Assembly: GCA_027559495.1 (NCBI GenBank)
Contig: JAMXSV010000029.1
Location: 124,001 to 188,000, forward strand
From: Aurifilum marmelostoma
Lineage: Eukaryota > Ascomycota > Sordariomycetes > Diaporthales > Cryphonectriaceae
DNA length: 64,000 nucleotides
Reading direction: 5' to 3'
Numbering within the stretch: the stretch's first letter is position 1; every line of letters starts with the position of its first letter. The notes under the pieces were generated by a model that saw nothing but the letters and a program-made list of their open reading frames with translations, had not been told where the DNA came from and did no database searches. Below are positions 45,601 to 58,323 of the stretch, in pieces. Both the position numbers and the translations under genes were made by a program.

Positions 45601-46717
45601 TTCTGGAAATGTCCTCGGCACGTGTCAACCTCCCACGCCTTGGTCTCACTCATGCGCCACAGCTTGACCAGCCTATCGTCACCAGCCGATACGATCAGGG
45701 GCATGGTGGGATGGAAGGCAACCCAGTTCACGCCCCTATCGTGGCCTTCCAGGACAAACTTGACGACAGCGTCTGTGTTACCGAACATATCGGTCTGGTT
45801 CTGGTTGCCCCTCGCCACCTGTTCCTCGAAAGTCATGGATGTCGGCGCGGAGTGCTTCTTGCGCAGGCCCGAGATATCCCAGACACGCACAGACTGATCC
45901 AGGGACGCCGAGACGACCAGGTCCTGGGTAGGATGGAAGTTGGCGCACATGACATAGTGATTATGACCGGTCATGGTGCAGATTAGGGATCGGTTCTGCC
46001 AGTTCCATATCCTAATGGTCTGGTCGTCGGACGAGGAGATGATCCATGGCAACTCGTGGTGGAAAAAGACGGTTCGAACATAGTCCAGGTGCCCATTAAG
46101 TGTGAACAGCTCGCGCCTGGTTGTCAGAGACCAGACCTTGATCTTGTAGTCGTCGCCACCGGAGACGAAGAGGGGTTGGGTCTTGTGGAAGTCGACGCCT
46201 CGGACGGGGCCGCTGTGGCCTTCGAGTCGATCAATGAGGGTTCCCATACGGTCTTTGAAAAGCCAGCATCATTAGTTTGCATCCTAGAAAGAGTTGGGCA
46301 TATTTTTGAGAGGCAGGGCGCCCATGGGAGGATTTGCGACAGCTTGAATAGATGTCCCCCATCCCGGCTGCGTCCCCTGCCCCGGACCACCATCTGGGCT
46401 GAAGAAGCGCAATGTCGCTAGTTTTGTACGTACAATCCCATAGTTGGATGGTCGATGAGTGTAGAGAGACGAGGATCCATGGTCTGCGATCAATGACTTG
46501 TCAGTCTGGAGGAAGCGACTCGGAAGGGCTGTGGGCGGGGGGTCCGATTTGGTCCAGCTTACCGCTTGGGATGAAAGGCGATTCCCTTGGCGCGTGAGCT
46601 CTTGCTCTCGAACTGTTGACACATTGTCAGTGTTCTGCCATTGTTACGCTCTCAAAGGGCCCTGGAGAGGCGGGAAAGAGATAGCTGTACCTTTGTGAGC
46701 ATGCCTGAAGAGGCCAT
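42661..46717 (-). CDS. Coatomer subunit alpha (alpha-COP/Ret1)
   Basis: COPI coat subunit for retrograde Golgi-to-ER transport. Exons: 46717-46691, 46612-46563, 46483-46434, 46252-42969 and 42903-42661, all in phase, 1,217 aa. The three small first exons read MASSGMLTK / FESKSSRAKGIAFHPKR / PWILVSLHSSTIQLWDY and join YRMGTLIDRLEGHSGPVRGVDF, exactly the alpha-COP opening. WD40 repeats run through about residue 310 (for example DDQTIRIWNWQNR and GDDRLVKLWRM), followed by the second propeller, the solenoid (PEIALQFVQDPTTRFELALECGNL) and the COPI C-terminal domain. The last exon supplies ARKTKAQCERNPHDAVEIEFDQF and ends GLKLFF. No frame damage. Confidence 0.96.
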
Positions 46718-47862
46718 GTTGGGCGGTGGGCGCGTTGAAGCCGGAGCTTCACATCAACTCTCAGGACAGACTGGCAGGAAGGTGGAATTGACCCAGAAGG
46801 TCACAGAGCCATACGACAGCTACAAATGAGTGATATCAGTTGACTGAGAAATAGCCCAGCCTAGGGTGAGGTCAAGAAGAGAAGATGGAGCCACCTGAGA
46901 GGGGGAGGTGGGATCAGGTTGGCTGCGTGAAGTGCTGCTGCTGTATTGGCAATCCAGAACTCTGGGAGAGTGGAAAGCGTGTCCATCTGCAATGTGGGCA
47001 AGGTTGCTCGTCACAGCAGGGTGGTCTGTGCTTTGCCATTATGTGCTGCTCTGGGCTGGGGGCGCTGCGGGTGCTTGCCTGCCAGGGTGTCATCTTGCTT
47101 GCCTGCAGCCCACTTCTGAGCTGCTATAACCACAGTACCACGCCTGCTCTGTGTGCTAAGTACAGTACAGATGTACCCTTTCATCTTGTGCTGGCATGTC
47201 CTCTCAGGCTTCCTCCCTGAGATGTACCGGAACAGAGCTTAATTTCGCTGATAATATATGCGGCAATTCATTGTCAATTTCTAACATATTTTTTATTTGG
47301 TTTAACTCCCAAATTTGAAAGCTGTCTGCTGTCTTGTCTCCCGATGTTGTTGTAGGAGGTACATTGGCAGCTGTTTTGGCCCACCAGAAACCCCAAGCAA
47401 GGGGGCTGAGGGCCAAGGCAGCTGCTGTACAGTTATTAGCTTCAGGTCCTGGACCTGTGGCAGGCTAGCCTGCTTTGGATAGCTATCAGTGGCAGGGCCT
47501 AGGTGGCACTTTCAGCAGCAGCAGCAGCAGCAGCGCCTATTGACATGTGTGTAAGACCCGGACGGTAAAGTCAAACTTCCAAAACACATTGGTGCAGGAA
47601 CACTTGTCATTTCTTTCTGCCCCTGCAATTCATACAACTTTGAGACTGCCATCACTAATTCAGCTAAACCTGGAAAGCCTAATCCGTTCGGCAATGGGAG
47701 CATAGACAAGCTCAGTTGAGCGGTCCTTGAACTCTTCGATACGAAGCGTCGGGGCCTGCGCCAGATCACGCCTCAATTCACCAAGACGATTCGATCCCTC
47801 TGGTCCATTCCTGGGAGAGCTGCTCATAGCCCTTTTGGTTCGAGGGTAGCCATAGAGACGGC
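46718..47862. promoter_or_regulatory. Divergent promoter region, alpha-COP (-) and UGGT (+)
   Basis: 1.1 kb between two early-secretory-pathway genes, so shared control is possible. A CAG repeat lies near 47514-47533. No gene is supported. Confidence 0.45.
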
Positions 47863-50800
47863 ATGATACGACTGGCTCAGCTCCCATGGGGCCTGACGGC
47901 TTCCATGCTGGGAGCAAGTCTTCTTGGAGGCCAAACAGTTTGCGCCGGGCCGTCTGTCGATATTTCTATGAAGGCGGCCTTTCCTTCCGGCCCGTACCTC
48001 ATAGAGCTGCTGTGAGTCTTCCTCTTGTGTGTTGTGACAGGGGGAGGAAGAGGCCACCGTACTGACCTCTTTACTAGGGAGACTGCTGCGCAGGAGAACG
48101 CCTCTAGCTACTTTCCCCTTCTCGACCGCATAGCCGATGGGTACTTCGCCAAAGCGACGACCGACAGAGAACTGTATGAGGCATTCTTGGATCTCTTGAA
48201 TACCGATGGCCATATACCAAGCCCTGAGAGCCTCTCGACCTTCAAGCTGGCCCTGTCGACCAGGTCTGCGGCCCCCAAGCTCGAAGCCCACTACCAATAC
48301 TACCAGACCGGCGTTGAACCTTCCTTAACGGGAGATCAAGCTGGTTGTGATACTTGGGTTTCATGGCAGGGACAACAATACTGCTCGCCGTCCCTGGACG
48401 AACCCAGAGGTCAGCTGCCGGCGGGACAAGAGCGTGATCTACCATTTGATACTTCATTGGGCAGTGGGCCGGGCTGCATTTTGTATGCAGACATCACGGC
48501 CCCAGATTTTGGACAATTCCACAAGTTTTTGACCCAGAAGGCTCGGAGCCGGGAATGTGCCTACAAGCTCCGACACCGCAGGTCGTCGCACGAATCTTTG
48601 GAGGCGCTACCCGTCAGCGGATATGGCGTCGAGCTCGCTCTGAAACGGACAGACTATATTGTTATTGATGACCGGAAGGCAGAGGAAGATGCCGCTCAGA
48701 AGGTCGTTGCCTCGGAGATTGTACTGGACGAGGAGGAAGAGGTGGCCGACCTCAAGCCACTGTCCACATCGGAGCTGAGAAACCTTGGTCTGAAGACGGG
48801 CTCTTTCATTATGAACAGTGACAGCCCTTTCGACACCTTGCTCAAGTTGACACAAGACTTCCCCAAATATTCCACCTCCCTGGCAACGCACAACGTTTCT
48901 GTGGACTTCTTGACAGAGCATAGGGCCAACCGTGCCTCTTTGGTGCCGGCTGGTGTCAATGCCCTCTGGATGAATGGCGTCCAGCTCGTTGAACGCCAGA
49001 TGGACGCATTTGCCCTTGTGGACCTGGTGCGGCGTGAGCGCAAGATGATCCATGGAGTAATGGACCTTGGACTCACCGGGGAAGAGGCCATTTCCCTCCT
49101 TGCTCATAGCTCTGTGACCGAAGCAAAAGCCGACGATGCAGAGGTGCCGCGATTTCTGTGGCATGACGGGCCCGAAGAGGGCAAGGTCATCGTCTGGCTC
49201 AACAACATTGAGAAGGACAAACGATACGACGAATTTCCAAAGAATCTTATGACACTTTTGCAAGGCGGAATGCCCGGTCAACTGCCCTCGATCCGACGCG
49301 ACATCTTCAACTTGGTCATCCCCGTCGACCTCACCCAGAAGAATGACACCATAACAGTTGTCAATCAATTGCAGGACTTCGTCAAGCGCAAGTTGCCTGT
49401 GCGGTTCGGTATCGTCCCGTTGTCCTCTAACGAGGCATCCGAACGGCAGGCCAAGATTGTCTACCACCTTGTTGAGACGTATGGTCTTGCGGCCATGATG
49501 TCGTATCTAATGTCGGCTCTTGATGATGGGAAGCTAGCAGATGCGGACAAGGCGTTGTTCGATGCTGCCATCCTCGACAGAAACCTACGTGAGGAGGCAG
49601 AGGCCCTTGCGTTCGAAGATGTATTTGATTCTGAGCATCACATCGAGCATATTCGGCTCTCCAGGAAGTGGGCAGAGCGGCTTCGAGTAGACAGCCCGGA
49701 ACCAGTGCTCTTTGTTGACGGCGTTCCCGTACCACGCCAAGGCAACTGGATGCCGGCAATGGGTCAGCAGGTGGGCATGGACTTGCAGCTCTTCCGACAA
49801 GCGCTCTTTTATGGTGAGGTCGAGGAGGACCAGTGGCTGCCGGAATTTTTCTTGAAAGATGCCTTTTCGCGTCGCAACACCGTCATATTCCCTAGCAACC
49901 CCAAGGAGCTCACTGTGCTTGATGTCAACAAGGTGCTCCTGGAGCACGGCGCGCTGTTTGACAAAGTGCCCGTCATCGAAGCCAATCCAGACTCGACAAA
50001 GGAGAACTGGGCAGCCCTCACACTGGTGGTTGACCTGACCACCACGGATGGACTGCAGCTGGCTGGAAATGCCCTCCAGTTCCGCATCAACAATCCTGGC
50101 GTTCGGATGGATATCGTTCATAACCCAGCAGATCCAAGCGGCGCTCACAAGATCAACACAGCCCTTAAATTGAGCCAGTCTGAACTCCGAGATGTTGACA
50201 GTGAAGATCTCCTCAGGACCGTTCTGGCCGCGTGGCCCGAGGTGCCAGATGACCTGGACTATGACAGTGCTCTGCAGCACTTTCTGGCTGCAGCTGGAGT
50301 CAGATCCGGCCAGAACATGCTCATGCTCAACGGCCGCCTCATTGGACCTATTGATCGGGCGGATGACTTTGGCCCCCAGGACTTCGAGCTCTTCTTTGAG
50401 CTCGAGCAGGACAGTCGGATTCTCCCTGTCTATGAGGCTATCGAGGAGCTCGGTCTCACAAGCAAGGTCTCCGGCCCCCTCGCAGCTGCCAAGGTCACCT
50501 CAATCACTGCATTGTCGACGATGCCTGATCTTCCCGAAGGGATCTTCGAGAGGGGCTCGCCTCTGCGAATCTCTGCCTTCAACGCGTGGAACTCCAGTCA
50601 CACCGCTTTTGAAGTTGGCGACAAGTCGACAGCAACCGTACAATTCGTTGCTGTTGTTAATCCGGCCAGCGAACAAGGACAGAGATGGGTACCCATCTTG
50701 AAAGTTCTCTCGGAGCTTGATGGTGTCTATATGCAAGTCTTCCTGAACCCTAAGGATAAACTCGACGAGCTGCCTGTCAAGAGATTCTATCGATATGTCC

Positions 50801-52455
50801 TGGACTCGGCACCGACGTTTGACGACGCCGGCAAGGTCAAGTCGCTCAACGCTGAGTTCAAGGGCTTGCCCTCCGAGGCGCTGCTCAACGTGGGCATGGA
50901 TGTGCCCCCAGCATGGCTGGTGGCGTCCAAGGTCTCTGTCCATGACCTGGATAATCTCAAGCTCAGCTCCATCAAGAGCAATGTTGAGGCGATCTACGAG
51001 CTCGAGAACATCCTGATCGAGGGCCACTCCAGGGAGTCCAGCTCTGCCCCGCCTCGTGGCGCCCAGCTTGTGTTGGCCACAGAGAAGGACCCGCACTTCG
51101 CTGACACCATCGTCATGTTCAACATAGGCTACTTCCAGTTCAAGGCCAACCCGGGATTCTATAATATCCAGCTAAAGAAGGGCCGCAGCTCAGACATCTA
51201 CCACATCGAGAGCGTGGGTGCCAAGGGATACAACGCCGTCCTTGGTGACGAAGGGACCGACGTCGTCTTGATGGACTTCAGGGGGACAACGCTGTACCCG
51301 CGCATCAACCGCAAACCTGGGATGGAGCAGGAGGATGTCCTGGACGAGAGCGGTTCTGAAGGTGCCCTGGGATCTGTGTCCAAGAGCCTGAAGGGCTTTT
51401 TCGGCGTCAAGACCAAGTCGGTCTCGGACGAAGAGCATGCCGAAATCAATATCTTCTCTGTTGCCAGTGGTCATCTCTACGAGCGCATGCTCAACATCAT
51501 GATGGTCAGTGTGATGAAGAACACCAAGCACACTGTCAAGTTCTGGTTCATTGAGCAGTTCCTCTCGCCCTCGTTCAAGGACTTCATACCCTACATGGCC
51601 GAGGAGTACGGATTCAAGTACGAGATGGTGACGTACAAGTGGCCACACTGGCTTCGCCAGCAGAAGGAGAAGCAGCGTGAGATCTGGGGCTACAAGATAC
51701 TCTTCCTCGACGTGCTCTTCCCGCTCTCCCTCGACAAGGTCATCTTTGTCGACGCAGACCAGATTGTCCGCACAGATATGTACGATCTCGTGCAGCACGA
51801 CCTGGAGGGTAAGCCGTACGGCTTCACACCCATGTGCGACTCACGCACAGAGATGGAAGGGTTCCGCTTCTGGAAGCAGGGGTACTGGGCCAACTACCTC
51901 CGAGGCCAACCGTACCACATCTCTGCGCTCTATGTGGTCGATCTCCGCCGCTTCCGCGAGATCGCGGCCGGAGACCGCCTGCGCCAGAGCTACCATACCT
52001 TGTCCGCAGATCCGAACTCACTGTCCAACCTCGATCAGGACCTGCCCAACCACATGCAGTTTCAGCTGCCTATCCACAGTCTGCCCCAGGAGTGGCTATG
52101 GTGCGAGACCTGGTGCAGCGACGAGGCGTTCAAGGAGGCGCGCACGATTGACCTTTGCAACAATCCTCAGACCAAGGAGCCCAAGCTCGACCGCGCGAGG
52201 CGCCAAGTTCCCGAGTGGACCGAATACGACAACGAGATCGCAGCGCTTGATCGGAGGAGGAAGGGCAAGACTGCCGAGATGAAGGAGGAGGGCGGTGACG
52301 CACAGAAAGTTATCCGGGGTGACGGTGAGACGTTGAGTGAGAATGTGGAGGCATCCGAGAGGAACACAAAGAGCCGGGCCTTCGAGGGCGAGGATCCCAA
52401 GAGTGCTGCTCCTGCTGATGCGGACAACACAGTGAGGCCCAAGGACGAGCTGTAA
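47863..52455 (+). CDS. UDP-glucose:glycoprotein glucosyltransferase (UGGT)
   Basis: ER folding sensor that re-glucosylates misfolded N-glycoproteins. Exons 47863-48011 and 48078-52455, 1,508 aa. Exon 1 encodes the signal peptide (MIRLAQLPWGLTASMLGASL) and the conserved VDISMKAAFPSGPYLIELL, joined in phase to ETAAQENASSYFPLLDRIAD. Thioredoxin-like domains make up most of the protein. The GT24 catalytic domain starts near residue 1175 (INIFSVASGHLYERML) with the DxD motif in FVDADQIV (about residue 1275), and the conserved LDQDLPN and LPQEWLWCETWC follow. The acidic C-terminus ends KDEL, an ER-retrieval signal. No frame damage. Identity is certain. Confidence 0.97.
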
Positions 52456-53851
52456 GATTTCAGGGATTGGTAAAGTAGACTGGACCGCATTTACATAGAG
52501 CGTGATACATTTGCATATTTGTAAGGGTTGTGGGTGACAATGTCAGCAAATATACACTTGCAACTCAGTCGCCCTTGATGCTTGAGCGCTGGCAAGGCCA
52601 TATGGAAGTGTACTATGAGTGACAATTACTTTGCTTGATGATACATTTCTACTGGATAATTAGTATGTACGATTCAATACGGAGTGTGCATCTGAGAAGA
52701 TTTTGTTGTGAATTGAAAAACTCATCCTGCCCGGGCGTCGGAATTGTCGGTGAAGGCAAGCCAAGAGAATGTCTGTGCTGTAATCCCATATTCGAGCAAT
52801 GATCAATTCAGCGCACTTTCATGAGCTGAGTATACACCTCTTGTGCATCATGCTTATAGAGCTCTCAGTAATAGCCTGTGCAAGACGACCTAGTTGTCGA
52901 TTTAATTAATCAATTGAGTTTCTTGTGCATCCATTGGACACACGTTGCCATGAGGGTTGGAAAAGAGAGACCCCCGAGGAGCATTGCAGTAGTAGCCCTT
53001 GAGCTCAGACTGAGTCGTTCACTTCTCAGACAGAAGGCATCCGAGTTCTCCGAGCTCAGCGTGACTTGCCTGCAATCCTCAGGGATCAACGTGCCGTCAC
53101 CCAGGCTTGCCCGGACCTTCGAAGGATCATCACCAGAGCAGGCAGTGGACCTCAAAAAGAGTATCCATGTCTTCTGTCTGCAGTGTAATCAGTCATTTAC
53201 CTCGCATTTATTGTACATAGTATGTTTGGTCTGTCTGCGCGGGCGGCACTACCCTTGACATACACGCAATCCTCGCTGCAAATCGTTCACCGCACTGCTG
53301 ATCCATCCCCTGTTCGGACGGAAAGTTGCATGGTAGTGACGAATGAGTGGACATCTATATATGATGTTACGGTGCGCAGCGAAACCCTGTGATCTGCATG
53401 AACACGACCGTAACCTGCATTTTTCTGGGGAATTGTACTTGCGTACGCTACCAGAAAAAACCAACCATGGACGTTGCAATTGCTACGTCTATCTGCAGGG
53501 CCTCTCGAAGTCGACTGGACTTTCAGTTCCAGTGGAAGCTGGTGGTGCTCAGCGGTCTCTTCGACTTGGCACTGACTTGTGATAGAAGGAGATTCGTTTT
53601 CCTGTACCCTTTTTCCGGCAGCTGTTCCTCCTGTTCGATCGTCTTCTGCCTCGTAAATACGACAAGCGTTCCTGGCACCATGACGACGGTACTGTTGAAT
53701 ATAAAATGGCCGCCGTTCGCAGTGCACTGAACAGAGGCTTGCTGGCCTGTCTTCAGCACGAGCAAGTCACAGGTAGCGGTCTCCGAGCCCCTCTTGAACA
53801 CTTTAGCCCTGTCCTCTTGATAGTTGTGTTTTGGAACCCTCCAGATTGATC
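52456..53851. other. Intergenic region downstream of UGGT
   Basis: 1.4 kb. Overlapping frames on both strands around 53287-53801 look non-coding. No supported gene. Confidence 0.5.
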
Positions 53852-55406
53852 ATGGTTTCCTTCTCTGCTGTGCTGGCTGCTGCTGCCAGCCTGAGCCTGC
53901 TTTCCCCGGCGGCTGCTGCAACCACCAACACCTCGCTGCCCGCACCAGAGGCTGTGTCGACGTACCAGTCGACCGGTGTCGTGGGGGCGCTGCACCGACC
54001 TGCCCCAGGCGGAGATGCGGACAGAGCCAGCCTTGTGGTTCTTGTGATGCATGCTCAGGCCGACTATTGGTCTTGTAAGTTCGACGACTGCTGCCTTGGG
54101 AGATGTCACCCTGCGTCACTCTCATCCTCACAGGGAAGAAGCTGATGGCTGACCTTTGTCTGTTCTCCAGTTCCTACATGTACGGAACTGGCGGAGCGAG
54201 GCTTCACCGTGCTCTGTGCCAACAATGCGGCCTCGAAGCTTAACATCTGGCCTGATGCCGACCTGGAATTCCTGCTGCAGAATGTTGCCGAGATGGTGAC
54301 CTGGATCCGCAACCAGACCGAGTTCTCCAAGGTTGTCCTGTGGGGACACAGCGGCGGTGGCTGTCTCATGTCTGCATAGTGAGTGAAGAACCTAACAACT
54401 GCTGCTCACTTACCTGTTGATGACGCGAGTCTTGTTCCTGGGTAACTGACACGGGGCGGGCTGCAGCCAAAACATTGCCGAGAACGGGCTCTCTGCATGC
54501 AACGGGAGCGAGAAGATCTGGCCCTGCGGCGACGAGGTTGCAGACCTCCCCCCAGCTGACGGAGTGATCCTGCACGATGCCAACTACGGCCTGTCGACCA
54601 TGATGTTCCTGAGCCTGAACGCGGCCATCATCAACGAGACGACCATCGAGACGGACCCCTCGCTGAGCCTGTACAGCGCGGCCAACGGGTTCAACGCGTC
54701 CGGGCCCAGCAACTACAGCGAGACGTTTATCGACAACTGGCAGACGGCGCTGGTGGAGCGGAACAACCGGCTCATCGGCTGGGCGCAGGACCGCTGGACC
54801 GCCATCGAGAACAACCAGTCGGTGTGGAACGACGAGGAGAGCTTCCTGGTCGCGGACGCGGCGTACGGGGAGGAGAACAACAAGATCTTTGCCGAGGACC
54901 TCAAGTACCTGTCGCACACGACGCAGGCGTGGCCGCTGATCCACAACAACGGGTCCATCAGCACCGAGATTGTGCACAGCGTGCGCGTGTCCCTGTCGCC
55001 CACGTCCGACGCGCGGTCCTACATCGACGGCGCCCTCAAGACCACCGTGGGCCGCTTCCTGCGCATCTTTGCCATCCGCGTCGAGGACGACTTCGCCTAC
55101 GAGGAGGACGACCTCAAGGGCGTCGTGTGGAACTCGAGCCACCTCGTCCCGCGCAACGAGGTGCGCGGCATCTCGGTGCCCCTCCTGACCATGGGCAACA
55201 CGGGCCACTGGGAGTACCTGAACGCCGAGAAGGAGGCCCTGGCCCACGGCGGCAACGACACCACCACGGCGTTTGTGGAGGGGGCCTCGCATGTCATCAC
55301 CCCCTGCACCGAGTGCGAGACGTACCCTGGCGAGTATAACAACACGGTTAAGAACGCCTTCGACTTCCAGGCGGCTTGGCTGGCGAAACCGGGCCGCTTC
55401 TTTTAA
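53852..55406 (+). CDS. Secreted alpha/beta hydrolase
   Basis: Exons 53852-54074, 54171-54378 and 54467-55406, 456 aa, all in phase. The N-terminus (MVSFSAVLAAAASLSLLSPA) is a signal peptide. The nucleophile elbow is GHSGGG after VVLWG, and the protein carries many N-glycosylation sites (for example NETT, NYSE, NGS). A His near the C-terminus in ASHVITPC is the likely catalytic base. The family (esterase, lipase or other) cannot be told by eye. Confidence 0.85.
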
Positions 55407-56673
55407 AATAAAGGGGTGCCCGCGCGGGGGGGGGGGGGGGGAGGGGTGGTGAGAGAGAACTTTGAAGTGTCTGTCAGACCGGGTTTGCCTTTCACTGTAA
55501 ATACATTTGATGTGGTTCACATGGAGATATGTTTTCATGCCAGAGATAGGTCGAAACAAATGCATTTCAGTCTTATCTTTCTGTAATTGTTCTGTAGACT
55601 TTTCACTTCACCTCACTGCTGTCCATGAGTGTAAAGATGATATGAATTAATTAGGTTCTCAAACCAGCCAGAGACTTGAAAACTACGGAATACTTGATGA
55701 ATGGAGAAAGTTACTTGCGATAGGAGGACCAACCACACACAAGAGAACACAATTGTAGGTCACACCACCATGTACAAACAACGACCCCGCCGGTCTTCGG
55801 ATGCAAAGTGTCTGGGAAGAAAGAAGAGGAAACAAAATTAACAAAAACCCATCCTTGACAAAGGGAAACAAGGAAGTTAGGGGCCAAGATCGGGATTATG
55901 CCGTGGACCTGACGAGCATTGCGTAAGCCTGCCATCTCAATTCTTGGTTGCAGCCTCCCCTGAATTTTAATATGGAGAGGCTGTACCGAGCCGGCCTTCT
56001 CCTGTCCCCGTCCTGCAGTAGACAAAAAGGAGAGACCTCATCCTCCGCCACAGATCAGCTACAGGTTGGGTTAGACCGCCCCCCCTCTTGGCCAACCGCC
56101 CCGGCAGAAACCCTGTAATTTACTTTTGACATGTCTGCCGAAGTTCTTCCACCCCCCTTGTCTCTGTTTCGTTCCGTTTCATTCCCGCCTGTCGCTTGCT
56201 GCGCTGCATGCACGCGAGGGAAAAGGTGGGCGTGGACTGCTGCGCCTGCATACAAAATAAGAAAGCATGGCGTGTTGGCATGGGGGACAAAAGGTGATCA
56301 GTAACTTTTGCACGAGGCAAACAGCGGAGATCCATTTATGAGCTTACGTATGTCGAGAGGTTGCGTATAGCCTCGTAACTCCGACAGCGGGCTGAGCTGC
56401 AATGCGGTGACTGACATGGTCCTCAAGTCGTTCCCATATCATCATCATGAGTAGGCTGTGTTATGTGGCTTGTCCAAGCGAAGACGTACGGGGGCCATGG
56501 TCGTGATGCTTTAATATCAAGTTGGGAAGACTTCCAGATCTCTGTCCTTTCCAGCCGTCTGTCCCAACATCCCATTCTTTCTTTTCAGCTTCAAGTCCAT
56601 CGTCAGTATTAGCTGACCATTATACATTCTTTTTCGCTCTTCTTTGCGGGTCTGATTCTTGACTGCGCCCATC
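55407..56673. other. Intergenic region between two secreted hydrolases
   Basis: 1.3 kb, beginning with a G16 run at 55426-55441. No supported gene. Confidence 0.5.
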
Positions 56674-58323
56674 ATGAAGGCCTCCTCCTCGGCCCTCAAG
56701 GCCGGAGTGGCACAGGCTCTCCTGGCCAGCGGCAGCAGTGCCCAGTACCTCTACAACCAGACCATCCAGACTGCCTACGGTCCCGTCCAGGGCGTGCCTG
56801 CTCTCAACTCCACCTGCTGCTCGTACATTGACGGCTATGAGAACGTCACTGTCTTCCGCGGCATCCCCTTCGCCGCCAACCCGGGCGGTGAGAACCGCTT
56901 CAAGGCGCCCCAGAAGGCGGCCTCCTGGAACGAGACGCTCGTGGCCAGCGAGTTCGGGTCTGGCTGCCCTGCCGGCACTGCGCCCTACGGCGGCGCCGAC
57001 CCCATCACCGACGAGGACTGCCTGAACCTCAACATCTGGACGTCGGCGTCCAGCACGGCCGAGAAGAGGCCCGTCATGATCTGGAGCTACCCAGCCGGGG
57101 CCAACAACGCCTGGACCATGTTCGACGGGTCCCAGATGTCCCTGCAGGACATCGTGGTGGTCACCTACAACTACCGCGCCGGCCCCTACGGCTGGCTCGC
57201 CCTGCCGGAGCTGTACGTGGAGTCCGGGAACCTCACCACGGGCAACTACGGCATCCTGGACCAGCTGTACGCCCTGCAGTGGGTCCACGACAACATCGCC
57301 GACTTTGGCGGCGACCCGGACAGGATCACGACCGTTGGGCAGTCGGCCGGCAGCGCTGCGGTGTACCACACCCTCAACAACCCGCTGGCCAAGGGCCTGG
57401 TGGTCGGCGCCATCGCCGAGTCGGGCATCCGCGACCCCCGCGACCCGCAGTCCAGGTCCCTCGCCGAGGGCTACAACAACATGTCGACCTCGATGGAGCT
57501 GTCGTACGAGCTCATGGACGCGCTCAACGTGACGACGGTCGAGGAGCTGCGCCAGGTCTCGGCCGCCGACATCAACGAGGCCAGCACCTTCACCTCCTTC
57601 TCCAACTGGCGCGGCTGCATCGACGGCTACGTCTTCCCGGCCACCTACTGGGAGGACCTCCAGACGGGCCCGCCGGGCAACGACGTGCCCGTCATGACGG
57701 GGAACACAAAGGACGAGTCCGGCTCGGCGTACGGGCTGACGGCCACCGTGTCGGACTACACGTCGACGCTCGAGTCCACGTACGGGTCCCTGGCGGCCGA
57801 CTTCCTGGCGGCGTACCCGGCGTCCAACGACACCCAGGCGGCCATGCAGGAGAACCTGATCGCGCGCGACACGTCGCTGGTGGGCACGTGGAACTTTGCC
57901 AACATGTGGGCCGAGTCGTCGGCGCAGCCCGTCTACACCTACTACTGGGACCACGCGCCGGCCGACAACGAGGAGGGCTCCGGGGCCAAGCACATGTCCG
58001 AGATCAACTACATCTTCAACAACCTGTACGGCACCCAGCTCAACTGGACCGACGTCGACTACCAGATCGCCTCGGCCGTCAACGCCTACTGGGCCAACTT
58101 CATCAAGACCCAGGACCCCAACGAGGGCGGCAGCTGGACCAACGGCACCACCCTCGGCCACTGGTACCCCTCCAACAGCTCCAGCCCCACCACCTTCCAC
58201 CTGTCCCCCGCCGCCCCGGAGAACCAGAACGGCCTCCCTGCCGGCTACGAGATGGTGCCTGTGGCCACGGACGACCACATCACCCTCATCAACGAGTTCC
58301 TCGCCACCCAGCAGTCCCTGTAA
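56674..58323 (+). CDS. Type-B carboxylesterase/lipase
   Basis: Single exon, 549 aa. The N-terminus (MKASSSALKAGVAQALLASGSSAQ) could be a weak signal peptide. Catalytic triad visible: serine in GQSAGSAA, glutamate in NTKDESGSAY and histidine in GAKHMSEINYIF. EDCLNLNIW is the standard second signature of the family, with FRGIPFAANPGGENRF in front. Several N-glycosylation sites support secretion. The substrate is unknown. GC is very high at third positions, and long antisense frames over it are shadows. The start used is the ATG; an upstream in-frame TTG is unlikely. Confidence 0.92.
   Translation: MKASSSALKAGVAQALLASGSSAQYLYNQTIQTAYGPVQGVPALNSTCCSYIDGYENVTVFRGIPFAANPGGENRFKAPQKAASWNETLVASEFGSGCPAGTAPYGGADPITDEDCLNLNIWTSASSTAEKRPVMIWSYPAGANNAWTMFDGSQMSLQDIVVVTYNYRAGPYGWLALPELYVESGNLTTGNYGILDQLYALQWVHDNIADFGGDPDRITTVGQSAGSAAVYHTLNNPLAKGLVVGAIAESGIRDPRDPQSRSLAEGYNNMSTSMELSYELMDALNVTTVEELRQVSAADINEASTFTSFSNWRGCIDGYVFPATYWEDLQTGPPGNDVPVMTGNTKDESGSAYGLTATVSDYTSTLESTYGSLAADFLAAYPASNDTQAAMQENLIARDTSLVGTWNFANMWAESSAQPVYTYYWDHAPADNEEGSGAKHMSEINYIFNNLYGTQLNWTDVDYQIASAVNAYWANFIKTQDPNEGGSWTNGTTLGHWYPSNSSSPTTFHLSPAAPENQNGLPAGYEMVPVATDDHITLINEFLATQQSL

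Noticed and set aside
53287..53801. Overlapping frames of 80-146 codons on both strands before the secreted hydrolase
   Set aside because: No recognisable features and conflicting frames; treated as promoter.
54366..55565. 399-codon minus-strand frame opposite the secreted hydrolase
   Set aside because: Shadow; the plus strand has signal peptide, GHSGGG and in-phase introns.
56620..58278. 552-codon minus-strand frame opposite the carboxylesterase
   Set aside because: Low-complexity Val/Gly/Arg composition and complete overlap with a gene with full catalytic motifs; a shadow.
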